A DNA stretch of 64,000 nt, taken from contig NZ_BSTJ01000001.1 of the NCBI RefSeq assembly GCF_030269445.1, positions 955,898 through 1,019,897 of the forward strand. The letters are read 5' to 3'. Every line of letters starts with the position of its first letter. Position 1 is the first letter of the stretch. Positions 43,074 through 52,055 of this stretch are shown piece by piece. Below the pieces are notes generated by a model. The model ran no database searches and was not told where the DNA came from. It saw nothing but the letters and a program-made list of their open reading frames with translations. The translations under genes and the position numbers were made by a program. The DNA comes from Actinoallomurus iriomotensis (lineage in GTDB: Bacteria; Actinomycetota; Actinomycetes; Streptosporangiales; Streptosporangiaceae).

Positions 43074-44078
43074 TCAAACTCCGTAGCGTTCCGGCTTCGG
43101 CGTGCGCGACATCAGCAGCCGTCCGGCCTCGACCGGGCTCAGGCCGCCGTGCATGACGGCCACGATGCCCTCGGTGATCGGCATCTCGACGTGGTGGCGC
43201 CGCGCGAGCTCCAGCACGGCGTCGCAGGACTTGACGCCCTCGGCGGTCTGTTTCGTGACGGCGATGACCTCGTCGAGGCTCATGCCGCGCCCGAGGTTCT
43301 CCCCGAACGTCCGGTTGCGCGACAGCGGCGAGCCGCAGGTCGCGACGAGGTCGCCCATGCCCGCCAGCCCGGCGAAGGTGTGCTGGTCGGCGCCGAGCGC
43401 CGCGCCGAGCCGGGCGATCTCGGCGAGTCCCCGCGTCATCAAAAGGGCGCGGACGTTGTCGCCCATGCCCATGCCGACCGAGATGCCGACGGCCAGCGCG
43501 ATGACGTTCTTGACCGCGCCGCCCAGCTCGCAGCCGACCACGTCCGGGTTGGTGTACGCGCGGAAGTAGGGCGTCATGCAGGCGAGCTGGAGCTTCTGCG
43601 CGGTCGGCTCGTCGGTGCAGGCGACGACGGCGGCCGACGGCTGCTCCAGCGCGATCTCGCGGGCGAGGTTCGGCCCGCTGATCACCGCGACCCGCTCCTC
43701 CGGCACCCCGGCGACCTCGCGGATCACCTCGCTCATCCGCTTGCACGTGCCGAGCTCGATGCCCTTCATCAGGCTGACCAGCACGGCGTCGCCGCCGATC
43801 AGCGGCCGCCACTCCTCCAGGTTGGCGCGCAGCGTCTGGGCGGGCACGGCCAGGACGATGTACGGCGCGCCGTCGAGGGCCTCGGCGACGTCCGTGGTGG
43901 CGCTCAGGCGCTCGGGCAGCGTGGTGTCCGGGAGATAGTCCGGATTGCGGCGGGTCTGGTTGATCGCGTCGACGACGTCCGTACGGCGTCCCCACATCGT
44001 GACGTCGCCGCCCGCGTCGGCGAGCACCTTGGCGAAGACGGTCCCCCAGGACCCTGCTCCCAGTACCGCGATCTTCAA
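43074..44078 (-). CDS. gpsA: NAD(P)H-dependent glycerol-3-phosphate dehydrogenase
   Basis: A 334-residue GpsA that makes sn-glycerol-3-phosphate for phospholipids. The Rossmann motif is [16 protein letters not shown]; the catalytic region has [23 protein letters not shown] (in part) and the substrate loop is [16 protein letters not shown] at 44078 overlaps the plsC TGA as ATGA, so glycerol-phosphate production and its acylation are co-translated. The downstream PLP enzyme follows after 5 bp. Confidence 0.97.
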   Translation of the reverse strand: MKIAVLGAGSWGTVFAKVLADAGGDVTMWGRRTDVVDAINQTRRNPDYLPDTTLPERLSATTDVAEALDGAPYIVLAVPAQTLRANLEEWRPLIGGDAVLVSLMKGIELGTCKRMSEVIREVAGVPEERVAVISGPNLAREIALEQPSAAVVACTDEPTAQKLQLACMTPYFRAYTNPDVVGCELGGAVKNVIALAVGISVGMGMGDNVRALLMTRGLAEIARLGAALGADQHTFAGLAGMGDLVATCGSPLSRNRTFGENLGRGMSLDEVIAVTKQTAEGVKSCDAVLELARRHHVEMPITEGIVAVMHGGLSPVEAGRLLMSRTPKPERYGV

Positions 44079-44869
44079 GAGGCCTTGGCCTCCTCGTTCT
44101 CGCCGTCCGTGTCGTCCGTGCCGTCCTTGTCGTTCTCGTCGGCGACCCGCTTGGCCGCGCGGGCGGCGCGCGTCGCCGCGCGGTGGTCATAGAGCGTCTC
44201 GGGCGGCGTCTCACCGCGCAGCTCGCCCAGCAGGGCGGCGATGGCGGCCATGATGTCGGCGGTGGCGGCGGTGAGCGTCTCGGCGTCGAGCGGCCTGCCC
44301 TCGTACTTCGACAGGTCCACGGGCGGCCCGGCGACGACGTGCATCGTCTTGCGCGGGAACAGCCGGATCTTCTTCGTGCCGTACCGCAACAGCTCGTGCG
44401 CGCCCCAGTGCGCGACCGGGACCACCGGGACACCGGTGGTCAGGGCGACGCGGGCCGCGCCGGTCTTGCCGGTCATCGGCCACAGGTCCGGGTCGCGGGT
44501 GCAGGTGCCCTCGGGGTAGAAGATCACGCTTTCGCCGGAGCGCAGGCCCTTCTCCGCGTCGCGGAGCGCCAGGCCCGCGTCGGAGCGGTCGCGGTAGACC
44601 GGGATCTGGCCGGTACGGCGGAGGATGTGGCCGAGGACCCGGCTCTTGAACACCGAGTCCTTGGCCAGGTACACCGGGAAACGGCCGGCGGTGTAGACGA
44701 AGTGGGCCAGCGCCAGCGGGTCGGACTCGGACAGGTGGTTGGGCGCGATGACCACACCGCCCGTGCGCGGGATGTTCTCCTGCCCCTTCCAGTCGCGTTT
44801 GAGCAGGGTGAACAGCAACGGCCGCAGGATCCCCACGACGATCGTGCGCCACACGGGCGAATATTTCAT
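44075..44869 (-). CDS. plsC: 1-acyl-sn-glycerol-3-phosphate acyltransferase
   Basis: A 264-residue membrane-associated PlsC. The catalytic block I is [13 protein letters not shown] (H-x4-D), block III is [10 protein letters not shown], and block IV is [12 protein letters not shown] hydrophobic N-terminal segment anchors it. It acylates lysophosphatidic acid to phosphatidic acid. The C-terminal 40 residues are charged and repetitive ([15 protein letters not shown]), encoded by a simple TC-rich repeat, and probably disordered. ATG at 44869 opens the operon plsC-gpsA-PLP enzyme. Confidence 0.95.
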   Translation of the reverse strand: MKYSPVWRTIVVGILRPLLFTLLKRDWKGQENIPRTGGVVIAPNHLSESDPLALAHFVYTAGRFPVYLAKDSVFKSRVLGHILRRTGQIPVYRDRSDAGLALRDAEKGLRSGESVIFYPEGTCTRDPDLWPMTGKTGAARVALTTGVPVVPVAHWGAHELLRYGTKKIRLFPRKTMHVVAGPPVDLSKYEGRPLDAETLTAATADIMAAIAALLGELRGETPPETLYDHRAATRAARAAKRVADENDKDGTDDTDGENEEAKAS

Positions 44870-44950
44870 TGCCCATCTCCTAGGTTCGTCCCCGCCAACT
44901 GCGGGGTCCGGTCAAGTCTCGCGGTTGGTTCCGCATAGTGTCGACCCACG

Positions 44951-45604
44951 ATGCCTCGTACCCACCGTCTCACCTGGACGCTCGTCGTGCCGGTCAAGCT
45001 GCTGGCACGGGCGAAGTCGCGCCTGTCCGGACCCGCCGGGCCGCACCGCGAGCGACTCGCGCTCGCGATCGCGACCGACACGGTATCGGCCGTACTCCGA
45101 TCATCGCGGGTGGAGGGGGTCGTCGTGGTCACCGACGACCCGGTCGCGGCGCCGGAGCTGGCCGCCCTCGGCGCCATCATCGTGCCCGACGAACCCGACG
45201 ACGGCCTGAACCCGGCGCTGGTGCACGGCGCCGCCGAGGCCCGGCGCCTGGCCCCCGAACGCGCCGTCGGCGCGCTGAGCGCCGACCTGCCGTCGCTGCG
45301 CCCCGGCGAGCTGACGCGGGTGCTGGACGCCGCAGGGGCGGTGCCGAACGCCTTCGTCCCGGACGCGGCGGGCGTCGGCACCACGCTCTACACCGCCCGG
45401 CCGGACGCGGTCTTCGCCCCGGCGTTCGGCCTGGACTCCCGGGCCCGCCACCGCGACGGCGGCGCACGTGAACTGGCGCTCGACGGCATCCCGAGCGTGC
45501 GCCGCGACGTCGACACGATCGACGACCTGCGAGCCGCCCTCGAACTCGGCGTCGGCCCCCGCACGGCCGCCGTCGCCCCGCTCCTGCCGTCCGCACGCCA
45601 CTAA
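44951..45604 (+). CDS. cofC: 2-phospho-L-lactate guanylyltransferase (F420 biosynthesis)
   Basis: A 217-residue nucleotidyltransferase of coenzyme F420 synthesis (CofC/FbiD). The N-terminal substrate loop WTLVVPVKLLARAKSRL (VPVK...AKSRL) and the acidic GALSADLPSLRPGELT are diagnostic; GVGTTLYTARPD and FGLDSRARHRDGGA follow. It makes the lactyl- or phosphoenolpyruvyl-diphosphoguanosine precursor. ATG at 44951 is divergent from plsC; the ribosome binding site is weak. The downstream cold-shock-like gene starts 11 bp after its stop. Confidence 0.93.
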   Translation: MPRTHRLTWTLVVPVKLLARAKSRLSGPAGPHRERLALAIATDTVSAVLRSSRVEGVVVVTDDPVAAPELAALGAIIVPDEPDDGLNPALVHGAAEARRLAPERAVGALSADLPSLRPGELTRVLDAAGAVPNAFVPDAAGVGTTLYTARPDAVFAPAFGLDSRARHRDGGARELALDGIPSVRRDVDTIDDLRAALELGVGPRTAAVAPLLPSARH

Positions 45605-45615
45605 GCTCTGCGGTT

Positions 45616-45816
45616 ATGCAGGCGACGGTGAAGGCGTTCGATCGCGAGACGCGCAGTGGAAGCGTGCTGCTGGACGACGGGAGCGAGCTGCCGTTCGGCG
45701 CGCTGGCGTTCGACGCCGGCGGCCTGCGGCTGCTGCGGCTCGGTCAGCGGGTCAACATCGCCGTCCAGGACGACTGGATCACCGCGATCACCCTCTCGAC
45801 GTTCCCGCTGCCCTGA
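45616..45816 (+). CDS. small cold-shock-like OB-fold protein
   Basis: A 66-residue protein. MQATVKAFDRETRSGSVLLDDGSELPFGALAFDAGGL recalls the cold-shock domain fold (strand pattern and G-S-V spacing, here MQATVKAFDRETRSGSVLL) but the RNP motifs are degenerate. Homologues lie next to cofC in other actinomycetes. It may bind RNA or be a non-binding relative. It follows cofC by 11 bp, so probably co-transcribed. A strong hairpin follows. Confidence 0.8.
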   Translation: MQATVKAFDRETRSGSVLLDDGSELPFGALAFDAGGLRLLRLGQRVNIAVQDDWITAITLSTFPLP

Positions 45817-45835
45817 GGCTCAGGGCGCAACGCCG

Positions 45836-45873
45836 ACGGCGCCCGGGAGACGGGATGTCTCTCCGGGCGCCGT
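45836..45873. terminator. terminator hairpin between the converging cold-shock-like and hup genes
   Basis: Arm ACGGCGCCCGGGAGAC (45836-45851) pairs with GTCTCTCCGGGCGCCGT (45857-45873) apart from one bulged base, around a 5-base loop. Location between stops at 45816 and 45900 fits a shared terminator. Confidence 0.7.
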
Positions 45874-45899
45874 GACCGTACGCATCGGTTCTTCAGGCG

Positions 45900-46184
45900 T
45901 TACTTCTTCTTGGGACCGGCCACCTGGCCCTTGAAATCGGCGCCGGCCTTGAACTTCGGGACCGACGTCGCCGGAACCTTGATGGTGGCGCCGGTCGCCG
46001 GGTTGCGGGCCTCACGGGCCGGCCGATCGGCCTTTTCGAAGGAGCCGAAGCCGGTGATGGCGACCTTCTCCCCCTTGGCGACGGTGTCCTGGATGGTGTC
46101 CAGAATCGCGTCGACGGCCTCTCCCGCGATCTTCTTACTGCCAACTCGTTCGGCGACAGCGTCGACGAGCTCACGCTTGTTCAT
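45900..46184 (-). CDS. hup: DNA-binding protein HU
   Basis: A 94-residue HU (short HupA-like form, without the long Lys-rich tail of the mycobacterial type). MNKRELVDAVAERVG opens it, with ITGFGSFEK and the beta-arm tip ARNPATGATIKVPATSVPKFKAG (in part). It bends and compacts chromosomal DNA as a homodimer. AGGAG lies seven bases before ATG at 46184. A promoter-like TTGTGT-17-TAGTTT lies upstream. Confidence 0.97.
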   Translation of the reverse strand: MNKRELVDAVAERVGSKKIAGEAVDAILDTIQDTVAKGEKVAITGFGSFEKADRPAREARNPATGATIKVPATSVPKFKAGADFKGQVAGPKKK

Positions 46185-46214
46185 GGGTTACTCCTCTTCC
46201 CCCTTGCTCGCTTG

Positions 46215-46243
46215 AAACTAGGGGACTCGCAGCATCTACACAA
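46215..46243 (-). promoter_or_regulatory. candidate hup promoter
   Basis: On the minus strand, -35 TTGTGT (46238-46243) and -10 TAGTTT (46215-46220) are separated by 17 bases, 31 bases upstream of the hup start codon. Confidence 0.4.
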
Positions 46244-46290
46244 TCACCCATGGCCGAGGTTTTCGGCTGTGTCGCAGGCGGAAGTGCCGA

Positions 46291-46515
46291 TCAGGGAACG
46301 TTTTCATCGCCATCGAGATCGCCGAGGAATGATTCGAGGCGTCTCAGGGCGAGCGCGGCATCCCGTTTCGCGAGGTCGGTGATCACCAACAAATGCCTGG
46401 TCATCTGGGGTCTGACCAGCGGAGACAGGTCCGCGACCCGGGCATGCGCGATCCGGAGTCCCTCCGCCAGGGCGTCGAGCTCCGGATCGTTCCAGCCTCC
46501 GCGCGATGCGTTCAT
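46291..46515 (-). CDS. small conserved helical protein of unknown function
   Basis: A 74-residue protein, MNASRGGWNDPELDALAEGL then HARVADLSPLVRPQMTRHLLVITDLAKRDAALALRRLESFLGDLD (in part). Predicted to be all-helical, with heptad-like LRR/LES spacing. It resembles small proteins found between leuD and hup in actinomycetes, but I cannot name a family. ATG at 46515 has only a weak GGGTG upstream; it lies 84 bp downstream of leuD on the same strand and could share its transcript. Earlier in-frame sequence is antisense to leuD and leuC reading and is not coding. Confidence 0.65.
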   Translation of the reverse strand: MNASRGGWNDPELDALAEGLRIAHARVADLSPLVRPQMTRHLLVITDLAKRDAALALRRLESFLGDLDGDENVP

Positions 46516-46598
46516 AATCACACCCGTTTTTTCGGTGGCGTCGGCGCGGCGAGTCCGCCGGCGGGCGCGACGGGCGCCCGCCGGCGTACGCGGGTGGG

Positions 46599-47189
46599 TC
46601 AGGCGGTCACCGGCAGCCACGGCTGCCGGCTCTTCTCGAAGACGGTGATGTCGTCGGCGTGCCGCAGGGTGAGGCCGATGTCGTCGAGCCCCTCCGTCAA
46701 ACGCCAGCGGGTGTAGTCGTCGATCTCGAAGGACCGCACGCCGCCCTCGTCGCAGCGCAGCTCGCGGGCGGGCAGGTCGATGGTGAACTCCTTGGCCGGG
46801 TTCGCCTCGATCTTGTCCTGCAGGCCCTCGATGTAGTCCTCGGGCAGCTCGATCGGCAGCAGGCCCATCTTGGTGGCGTTGTTGCGGAAGATGTCGCCGA
46901 AGCGGGCCGAGATGACGGCGCGGAAGCCGTACTGCTGCAGGGCCCAGACGGCGTGCTCGCGCGAGGATCCGGTGCCGAAGTCCGGCCCGGCGACCAGGAT
47001 CGACGCCCCGGCGTACTCCGGACGGTTCAGCACGAACTCCGGGTCCTCCCGCCAGGCGGAGAACAGGCCCTTCTCGAAGCCGGTACGGCTGACCTGCTTG
47101 AGCCAGACGGCCGGGATGATCTGGTCGGTGTCGACGTTGCTGCGCCGCAGCGGCACGGCGCGCCCGGTGTGAACGGTGAAGGCTTCCAT
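46599..47189 (-). CDS. leuD: 3-isopropylmalate dehydratase small subunit
   Basis: A 196-residue LeuD. The swivelling-domain signature [15 protein letters not shown] is followed by [20 protein letters not shown], the classic aconitase-type GSSREH loop. With LeuC it isomerises 2- to 3-isopropylmalate in leucine synthesis. ATG at 47189 lies 18 bp after the leuC stop, with GAGGGGACC upstream, so the two are one operon. Confidence 0.97.
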   Translation of the reverse strand: MEAFTVHTGRAVPLRRSNVDTDQIIPAVWLKQVSRTGFEKGLFSAWREDPEFVLNRPEYAGASILVAGPDFGTGSSREHAVWALQQYGFRAVISARFGDIFRNNATKMGLLPIELPEDYIEGLQDKIEANPAKEFTIDLPARELRCDEGGVRSFEIDDYTRWRLTEGLDDIGLTLRHADDITVFEKSRQPWLPVTA

Positions 47190-47207
47190 GTCTGCTGGGT
47201 CCCCTCG

Positions 47208-48605
47208 TTACAGGTCGGCGGGAGCGGCCAGGTGGCCGGTGACGGCGGTGGCGGCGGCGACGGCGGGCGAGACCAGGTGGGTACGGCCGCCCTTGCCCTG
47301 CCGGCCCTCGAAGTTGCGGTTGGAGGTCGAGGCGCTGCGCTCCCCCGGCTTGAGCTGGTCGGGGTTCATGCCGAGGCACATCGAGCAGCCCGCCTCGCGC
47401 CACTCGGCGCCAGCCTCGGTGAACACGGCGTCGAGGCCCTCTTCCTGCGCCTGCGCCTTGACCTTCATCGAACCCGGGACAACCAGCATGCGGACGCCGT
47501 CGGCGACCTTGCGGCCCTTGACGACCGCGGCCGCGGCGCGCAGGTCCTCGATGCGGCCGTTGGTGCAGGAGCCGACGAACACGGTGTCGACGGCGATGTC
47601 GCGCAGCGGGGTGCCGGCGGTCAGGCCCATGTACTGCAGGGCTCGCTCGGCGGCGCTGCGGCGGGTCGGGTCCTCGAACTCGGCCGGGTCGGGGACGTTC
47701 GCCGACAGCGGCGCGCCCTGGCCCGGGTTGGTGCCCCAGGTCACGAACGGGGTCAGCGTCGAGGCGTCGATCACGACCTCGCGGTCGAAGACGGCGTCGT
47801 CGTCGCTGCGCAGCGAACGCCAGTACTCCTTGGCCGCCTCCCACTCGGCGCCCGCCGGGGCGTGCGGACGGCCCTCGAGGTAGGCGAAGGTCGTCTCGTC
47901 CGGCGCGATCATGCCGGCGCGGGCGCCCGCCTCGATGGACATGTTGCAGACCGTCATGCGGCCCTCCATCGAGAGCGCGCGGATCGCCTCGCCGCGGTAC
48001 TCGATGATGTGGCCCTGGCCGCCGCCGGTGCCGATGCGGGCGATGATCGCCAGGATCAGGTCCTTGGCGGTCACGCCGTAGGGCAGCTCACCGTTCACGG
48101 TGACCGCCATCATCTTGGGCTTCTTCTGCGACAGCGTCTGCGTCGCCAGGACGTGCTCGACCTCGCTCGTGCCGATGCCGAACGCCAGCGCGCCGAACGC
48201 GCCGTGCGTCGAGGTGTGTGAGTCACCGCAGACGACCGTCATGCCCGGCTGGGTCAGCCCGAGCTGCGGGCCGATCACGTGCACGATGCCCTGGCCCGCG
48301 TCGCCCATCGGGTGCAGGCGTACGCCGAACTCGGCGCAGTTCTTGCGCAGGGTCTCCACCTGGGTCCGCGAGACCGGGTCGGCGATCGGGGCCAGGATGT
48401 CGGTGGTCGGGACGTTGTGGTCCTCGGTGGCGATCGTCAGGTCCGGCCTGCGGATCTTGCGGCCCGCCATGCGCAGGCCGTCGAAGGCCTGCGGGCTCGT
48501 CACCTCGTGGACGAGGTGAAGATCGATGTAGAGGACGTCCGGCTCGCCCTCAGCGCTGCGCACGACGTGCGCGTCATAAACCTTGTCCGCCAGTGTCCGG
48601 CCCAT
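47208..48605 (-). CDS. leuC: 3-isopropylmalate dehydratase large subunit
   Basis: A 465-residue LeuC with the aconitase-type [4Fe-4S] cysteines in VGSCTNGR and [25 protein letters not shown] is the usual start. ATG at 48605 is chosen over the adjoining GTG at 48608 because AGAGGTGAA is better spaced to the ATG. It is divergent from ndgR, and an inverted repeat between them is the likely NdgR operator. Confidence 0.97.
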   Translation of the reverse strand: MGRTLADKVYDAHVVRSAEGEPDVLYIDLHLVHEVTSPQAFDGLRMAGRKIRRPDLTIATEDHNVPTTDILAPIADPVSRTQVETLRKNCAEFGVRLHPMGDAGQGIVHVIGPQLGLTQPGMTVVCGDSHTSTHGAFGALAFGIGTSEVEHVLATQTLSQKKPKMMAVTVNGELPYGVTAKDLILAIIARIGTGGGQGHIIEYRGEAIRALSMEGRMTVCNMSIEAGARAGMIAPDETTFAYLEGRPHAPAGAEWEAAKEYWRSLRSDDDAVFDREVVIDASTLTPFVTWGTNPGQGAPLSANVPDPAEFEDPTRRSAAERALQYMGLTAGTPLRDIAVDTVFVGSCTNGRIEDLRAAAAVVKGRKVADGVRMLVVPGSMKVKAQAQEEGLDAVFTEAGAEWREAGCSMCLGMNPDQLKPGERSASTSNRNFEGRQGKGGRTHLVSPAVAAATAVTGHLAAPADL

Positions 48606-48651
48606 CACTTCACCTCTTCTTGGTCCTGGGCTCCTTTGCTCACGACTTGCA

Positions 48652-48666
48652 TCTCAGATTGCGAGA
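48652..48666. promoter_or_regulatory. probable NdgR operator between leuC and ndgR
   Basis: TCTCAGATTGCGAGA is an inverted repeat with half-sites TCTC and GAGA around seven bases. It lies 46 bp upstream of leuC and 15 bp upstream of ndgR. NdgR/AreB-type IclR regulators in Streptomyces act at this leuCD position; the match to their site is from memory. Confidence 0.6.
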
Positions 48667-48681
48667 CGGCAGTATCGAGGC

Positions 48682-49395
48682 ATGGACAACTCTAGCGGAG
48701 TCGGCGTACTTGACAAAGCGGTACTCGTCTTGAACGCCCTGGAGGCCGGCCCCGCCTCGCTGGCCCAGCTCGTGCAGACGACCGGCCTGGCCCGCCCGAC
48801 CGCCCACCGCCTCGCCGTCGCGCTGGAGCACCACCGGCTGGTCCACCGCGACACCCAGGGCCGGTTCATCCTCGGCCCCCGGCTGGCCGAACTCGCCGCC
48901 GCGGCCGGCGAGGACCGGCTGCTGGCCGTCGCCCAGCCCATCCTCACCCAGCTGCGCGACCTGACCGGAGAGAGCGCCCAGCTCTACCGCCGCCAGGGCG
49001 ACGCACGCGTCTGCGTGGCGGCCGCCGAGCGGATGAGCGGCCTGCGCGACACCGTGCCGGTCGGCAGCTCGCTGCCGATGACGGCCGGGTCGGCGGCCCA
49101 GATCCTGCTCGCCTGGGAGGAGCCGGACCGCCTCCACCGGGGCCTGCGCGGCGCGAAGTTCACCGCGACGACGCTGGCCTCCGTCCGCCGCCGCGGCTGG
49201 GCCCAGAGCATCGGCGAACGCGAGCAGGGCGTGGCGTCGGTGTCCGCGCCGATCCGCGGCACCGGCGCGCGCGTGATCGCCGCGATCTCCGTCTCGGGCC
49301 CGATCGAACGCCTGACCCGCTCCCCCGGCCGGATGCACGCCCCGCCGGTCCTCGCCGCGGCCGAGAAGATCTCCGAGTCCATGCGCCGCCCCTAG
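48682..49395 (+). CDS. ndgR: IclR-family regulator NdgR (AreB-like)
   Basis: A 237-residue IclR regulator. The winged HTH is VLDKAVLVLNALEAG then TTGLARPTAHRLAVALEHHRLV; the effector domain has GDARVCVAAAERMSGLRDTVPVGSSLPMTAGSAAQILLAW (in part) and VASVSAPIRGTGARVIAAISVSGP. In Streptomyces the divergent partner of leuCD, NdgR, controls leucine and other amino-acid genes and secondary metabolism. GAGG precedes ATG at 48682; the upstream frame is not coding. It converges on the redoxin gene with three bases between stops. Confidence 0.94.
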   Translation: MDNSSGVGVLDKAVLVLNALEAGPASLAQLVQTTGLARPTAHRLAVALEHHRLVHRDTQGRFILGPRLAELAAAAGEDRLLAVAQPILTQLRDLTGESAQLYRRQGDARVCVAAAERMSGLRDTVPVGSSLPMTAGSAAQILLAWEEPDRLHRGLRGAKFTATTLASVRRRGWAQSIGEREQGVASVSAPIRGTGARVIAAISVSGPIERLTRSPGRMHAPPVLAAAEKISESMRRP

Positions 49396-49398
49396 ACC

Positions 49399-50394
49399 TC
49401 AGAAGAGCGGGCGGTAGACCGGGATGCCCCGGGTCTCCAGTTCCTCCCGGAGCGCGAAGTAGGCGTCGCCGAACGGGTCCACTCCGGTCAGCGGCATCAG
49501 GCCCCGGCGGATGGCCACGTCGTGCGGGGCCAGGGCGGCGGCCTCGGACAGATGACGGTCCGCCGCCTCCGTACGCCCGCGGCGGGCCAGCCACACCGCG
49601 AGACGGGCGTGGGCGCGGGCCCGCTGCTCCTCAGGCGTCGGGACGCGCAGGTGCTCGCCGATCTGCGCGTCCGTGAGGCCGCGATCGCCGTCGACGACCC
49701 AGCGCCGCAGCGCCGCCCACGACGCCTCGGAGTCGATGCCGTTCATCGAGCGGAACAGGTCGGTCGCCGTCTGGGTGTCCTGCGGGCGGGCGATCCGGCC
49801 CTCCTCGTCCACCCAGACGACGGTCGGCACGTTGACGATGCCGTAGCGCTCGGCGACGATTCCCTCGGCGTCGATCAGCGCGGGATGGGTGAGGTCCCGC
49901 TGCCAGGGCCGCGCCTGCTCCGGGTCGCGGTCGCACGCCACGCTGACGACGGTGAGGCCGTACGGCTCCAGCGCCTGGTGACGCTCCTCCCACGCCGGCA
50001 GGTCGTACCGGCAGCCGCACCACGACGCCCAGAAGACCAGCGCGACCTTGCGTCCGCGAAAGTCGCTCAGGGACCGGCCGCCGAGGGTGAAGTCCGGCGC
50101 CCGCCCGGTCGCGGGCAGCGGGGCGGCGTCGGCGAGGGCGAGCACCCGTTCCTCACGGTCGGCCACGGCGATCTTCCCGGTCAGCGCGGCGAAGGCCATG
50201 ACGTCGATCCCGCGGTCGGTCTCGGCCTCGCGTACGGCGGCCGCCGGGACACACGAGTCGTCGCGGCACCAGCCGTACGGCCTGCGGACCCATCCGAGCA
50301 CCGGCGCGGTCAGCGGCGCGCACAGGTCGTCGTCAAGGTCGATCCGCTCCTCGCGGCCGTCGGTCAAAAGCGCGTACTCCACGACGCCTCCCAT
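49399..50394 (-). CDS. TlpA/redoxin-like protein with a CGC active site
   Basis: A 331-residue cytoplasmic protein with no signal peptide. Residues about 1-80 form an unrecognised N-terminal region rich in Cys/Trp (GWVRRPYGWCRDDSCVPA). A redoxin domain follows (PDFTLGGRSLSDFRGRKVALVFWASWCGCRYDLP), where the usual WCGPC is WCGC, one residue short. Then a TPR-like helical tail (about 270-331). Redoxins of this kind reduce disulfides or peroxides; with a CxC instead of CxxC the redox potential would differ. ATG at 50394 is chosen for the divergent MerR arrangement. Confidence 0.82.
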   Translation of the reverse strand: MGGVVEYALLTDGREERIDLDDDLCAPLTAPVLGWVRRPYGWCRDDSCVPAAAVREAETDRGIDVMAFAALTGKIAVADREERVLALADAAPLPATGRAPDFTLGGRSLSDFRGRKVALVFWASWCGCRYDLPAWEERHQALEPYGLTVVSVACDRDPEQARPWQRDLTHPALIDAEGIVAERYGIVNVPTVVWVDEEGRIARPQDTQTATDLFRSMNGIDSEASWAALRRWVVDGDRGLTDAQIGEHLRVPTPEEQRARAHARLAVWLARRGRTEAADRHLSEAAALAPHDVAIRRGLMPLTGVDPFGDAYFALREELETRGIPVYRPLF

Positions 50395-50416
50395 TAGATA
50401 GTGACACTCTCCAATA

Positions 50417-50437
50417 TTGGATAGCGCTAGTATCCAA
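50417..50437. promoter_or_regulatory. probable MerR operator between the redoxin and MerR genes
   Basis: TTGGATA (50417-50423) and TATCCAA (50431-50437) are exact inverted repeats with a 7-base spacer, and CCAATATTGG (50411-50420) is a perfect palindrome overlapping the left half. TAGTAT at 50428-50433 could be the -10 of the merR gene. Such dyads are typical for MerR dimers. Confidence 0.7.
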
Positions 50438-50456
50438 GTCAAGGGGGATGACGCGG

Positions 50457-51101
50457 ATGAAGATCTCCGAACTCAGCGACCGCAGCGGCCTGCCGGTGCA
50501 GACGATCAAGTACTACATCCGGGAGGGCCTGCTGCCGAAGGGCGCGGCGACCGCCGCGACCAGGGCGGAGTACGCCGAGGAGCACCTCGAGCGGCTGCGG
50601 CTCATCCGCGCGCTCCGGGAGGTCGGCGACCTGCCCGTCGCGTCGGTGAAGCGCATCATCGGCGCCGTCGACGACGAGGCGGTCGGCCTGCACGAGCTGC
50701 TCGGCACCGCGGCGTACACACTGAGCCCGGCGGTCGAGCCCCGCCCCGAGGACCCCGACTGGCGCTCCGCCCGTGAGGACGTGGACGCGATCGTCGCCGA
50801 ACTCGGCTGGCAGGTCTCCACGGACGCGCCGACCCGCGACCTGCTCGCCCAGGCGTTCCTCGCGCTGCGCCGCCTCGGACGCCCCATCGTCTGGACCGAC
50901 CTGCGGCCCTACATCGAGGCCGCCACGATCATCGCCGAGCACGAGATCGGCGGCATCCCGGTCGAGGGCGAGCGCGGCCAGGCCGTGCAGACGGCGGTCG
51001 CCACCAACGTGCTGTACGAGAAGGTGCTGCTCGCCCTGCGGCGCATGGCGCAGGAGAACGTCTCGGCCCGCCGGTTCGGCGACGGGACCGAGGACCGCTG
51101 A
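50457..51101 (+). CDS. MerR-family transcriptional regulator
   Basis: A 214-residue MerR regulator. The winged HTH is ISELSDRSGLPVQTIKYYIREGLLP (in part MKISELSDRSGLPVQTIKYY), followed by RLRLIRALREVGDLPVASVKRII and a long effector region without an obvious metal-binding Cys set. ATG at 50457 is preferred over 50448 because AAGGGGG abuts the first ATG but is well spaced to the second. It is divergent from the redoxin gene and separated from it by a perfect operator dyad; the inducer is unknown. Confidence 0.92.
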   Translation: MKISELSDRSGLPVQTIKYYIREGLLPKGAATAATRAEYAEEHLERLRLIRALREVGDLPVASVKRIIGAVDDEAVGLHELLGTAAYTLSPAVEPRPEDPDWRSAREDVDAIVAELGWQVSTDAPTRDLLAQAFLALRRLGRPIVWTDLRPYIEAATIIAEHEIGGIPVEGERGQAVQTAVATNVLYEKVLLALRRMAQENVSARRFGDGTEDR

Positions 51102-51144
51102 CCGTACGCTTCACGTCCGGCCCGGCGCGGGTAATCATGACGGT

Positions 51145-51978
51145 GTGGATTTCGACGAGGCCGCCGACGAGCTGTACGGCGTGCTGCCGTCGGAGTTCAC
51201 GGCGACCCGGAAACGGCTGGCGGGCGAGCTGCCGCGCGACGACGCCCGGCGGCTCACCGCGATGCGCCGCCCGACCGTCCCGGCCTGGGCGGTGAACCTC
51301 CTCGTCCGCGACGACGCGGTCGGCCCCGTCCTGGAGCTCGGCGAACGCATGCGCGCGGCGTGGTCGGAGGGCGGCGACCTGACCGCGCTGGACCGCGAGC
51401 GGGCGTCCCTCGTCGAGGACCTGGTCCGGCGCGCCCGCACGCTGGCCGACGAGGCCGGGCGGCCGCTGAGCGACGCCTTCGCCGACGAGGTGGACGAGAC
51501 GTTGCGCGCCGCGATCGCCGACCCGTCGGCCGCCGACGCCGTACGCGCGGGGCGGCTCGACCATCCGCTGCGGCACACGGGCTTCGGCCCGTTCGGGGCC
51601 GCCGCGCCGCCGGCCCGCCCGAAGCCCCCGCCGCGCCCGGCGAAGAAGACCCGCGAGGACGAGGACGCCGCGCGGGCGGAGCGGGAGCGAAAGGATCGGG
51701 AGCGGCGCGCGGAGCGGGCCCGCGACGCCGAGCGGAAGGCCGAGGAGGCCGAGCGCTCACTCGCCGAGTGGACGTCCACCCTGGAGGAGGCCCGGGGGCG
51801 GCTGGCCGACGCCGAACGCGAGCTCGACGACCTGCGCGAGCGCGTGCGCGACGCCGAGGCCCGGCGGACGGGCCTCGCCCGCCGGGCCCAGGTGGCCGAG
51901 CGGGAGCACGACCGCGCCGAACGCACCGCGGAGGAGGCGCGCCGCCGCGCCCGCGAGCTCGCCGCGGACCCTTCCTGA
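51145..51978 (+). CDS. coiled-coil protein of unknown function
   Basis: A 277-residue protein. The N-terminal 150 residues are globular (DFDEAADELYGVLPSEFTATRKRLAGEL with LRRDDARRLTAMRRPTVPAWAVNLLVR); residues about 165-275 are a continuous Arg/Glu/Ala-rich coiled coil (EDEDAARAERERKDRERR and following). It resembles actinobacterial coiled-coil hypothetical proteins of unknown role. GTG at 51145 is the first start in frame with reasonable sequence after it; the ribosome binding site is weak. It follows the MerR gene by 43 bp in the same direction. Confidence 0.75.
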   Translation: MDFDEAADELYGVLPSEFTATRKRLAGELPRDDARRLTAMRRPTVPAWAVNLLVRDDAVGPVLELGERMRAAWSEGGDLTALDRERASLVEDLVRRARTLADEAGRPLSDAFADEVDETLRAAIADPSAADAVRAGRLDHPLRHTGFGPFGAAAPPARPKPPPRPAKKTREDEDAARAERERKDRERRAERARDAERKAEEAERSLAEWTSTLEEARGRLADAERELDDLRERVRDAEARRTGLARRAQVAEREHDRAERTAEEARRRARELAADPS

Positions 51979-52055
51979 CACCGAGCGAACGACATCGATA
52001 CTGGCGTTCTCCTCATGGGTCTAAGATCGGCCCACAACGCCAGAAAGGGTGAGAT

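Noticed and set aside
41821-44433. 870-residue frame spanning the PLP enzyme and part of gpsA/plsC
   Set aside because: Only residues from 43068 onward are a real protein; the upstream part is gpsA and plsC read out of frame.
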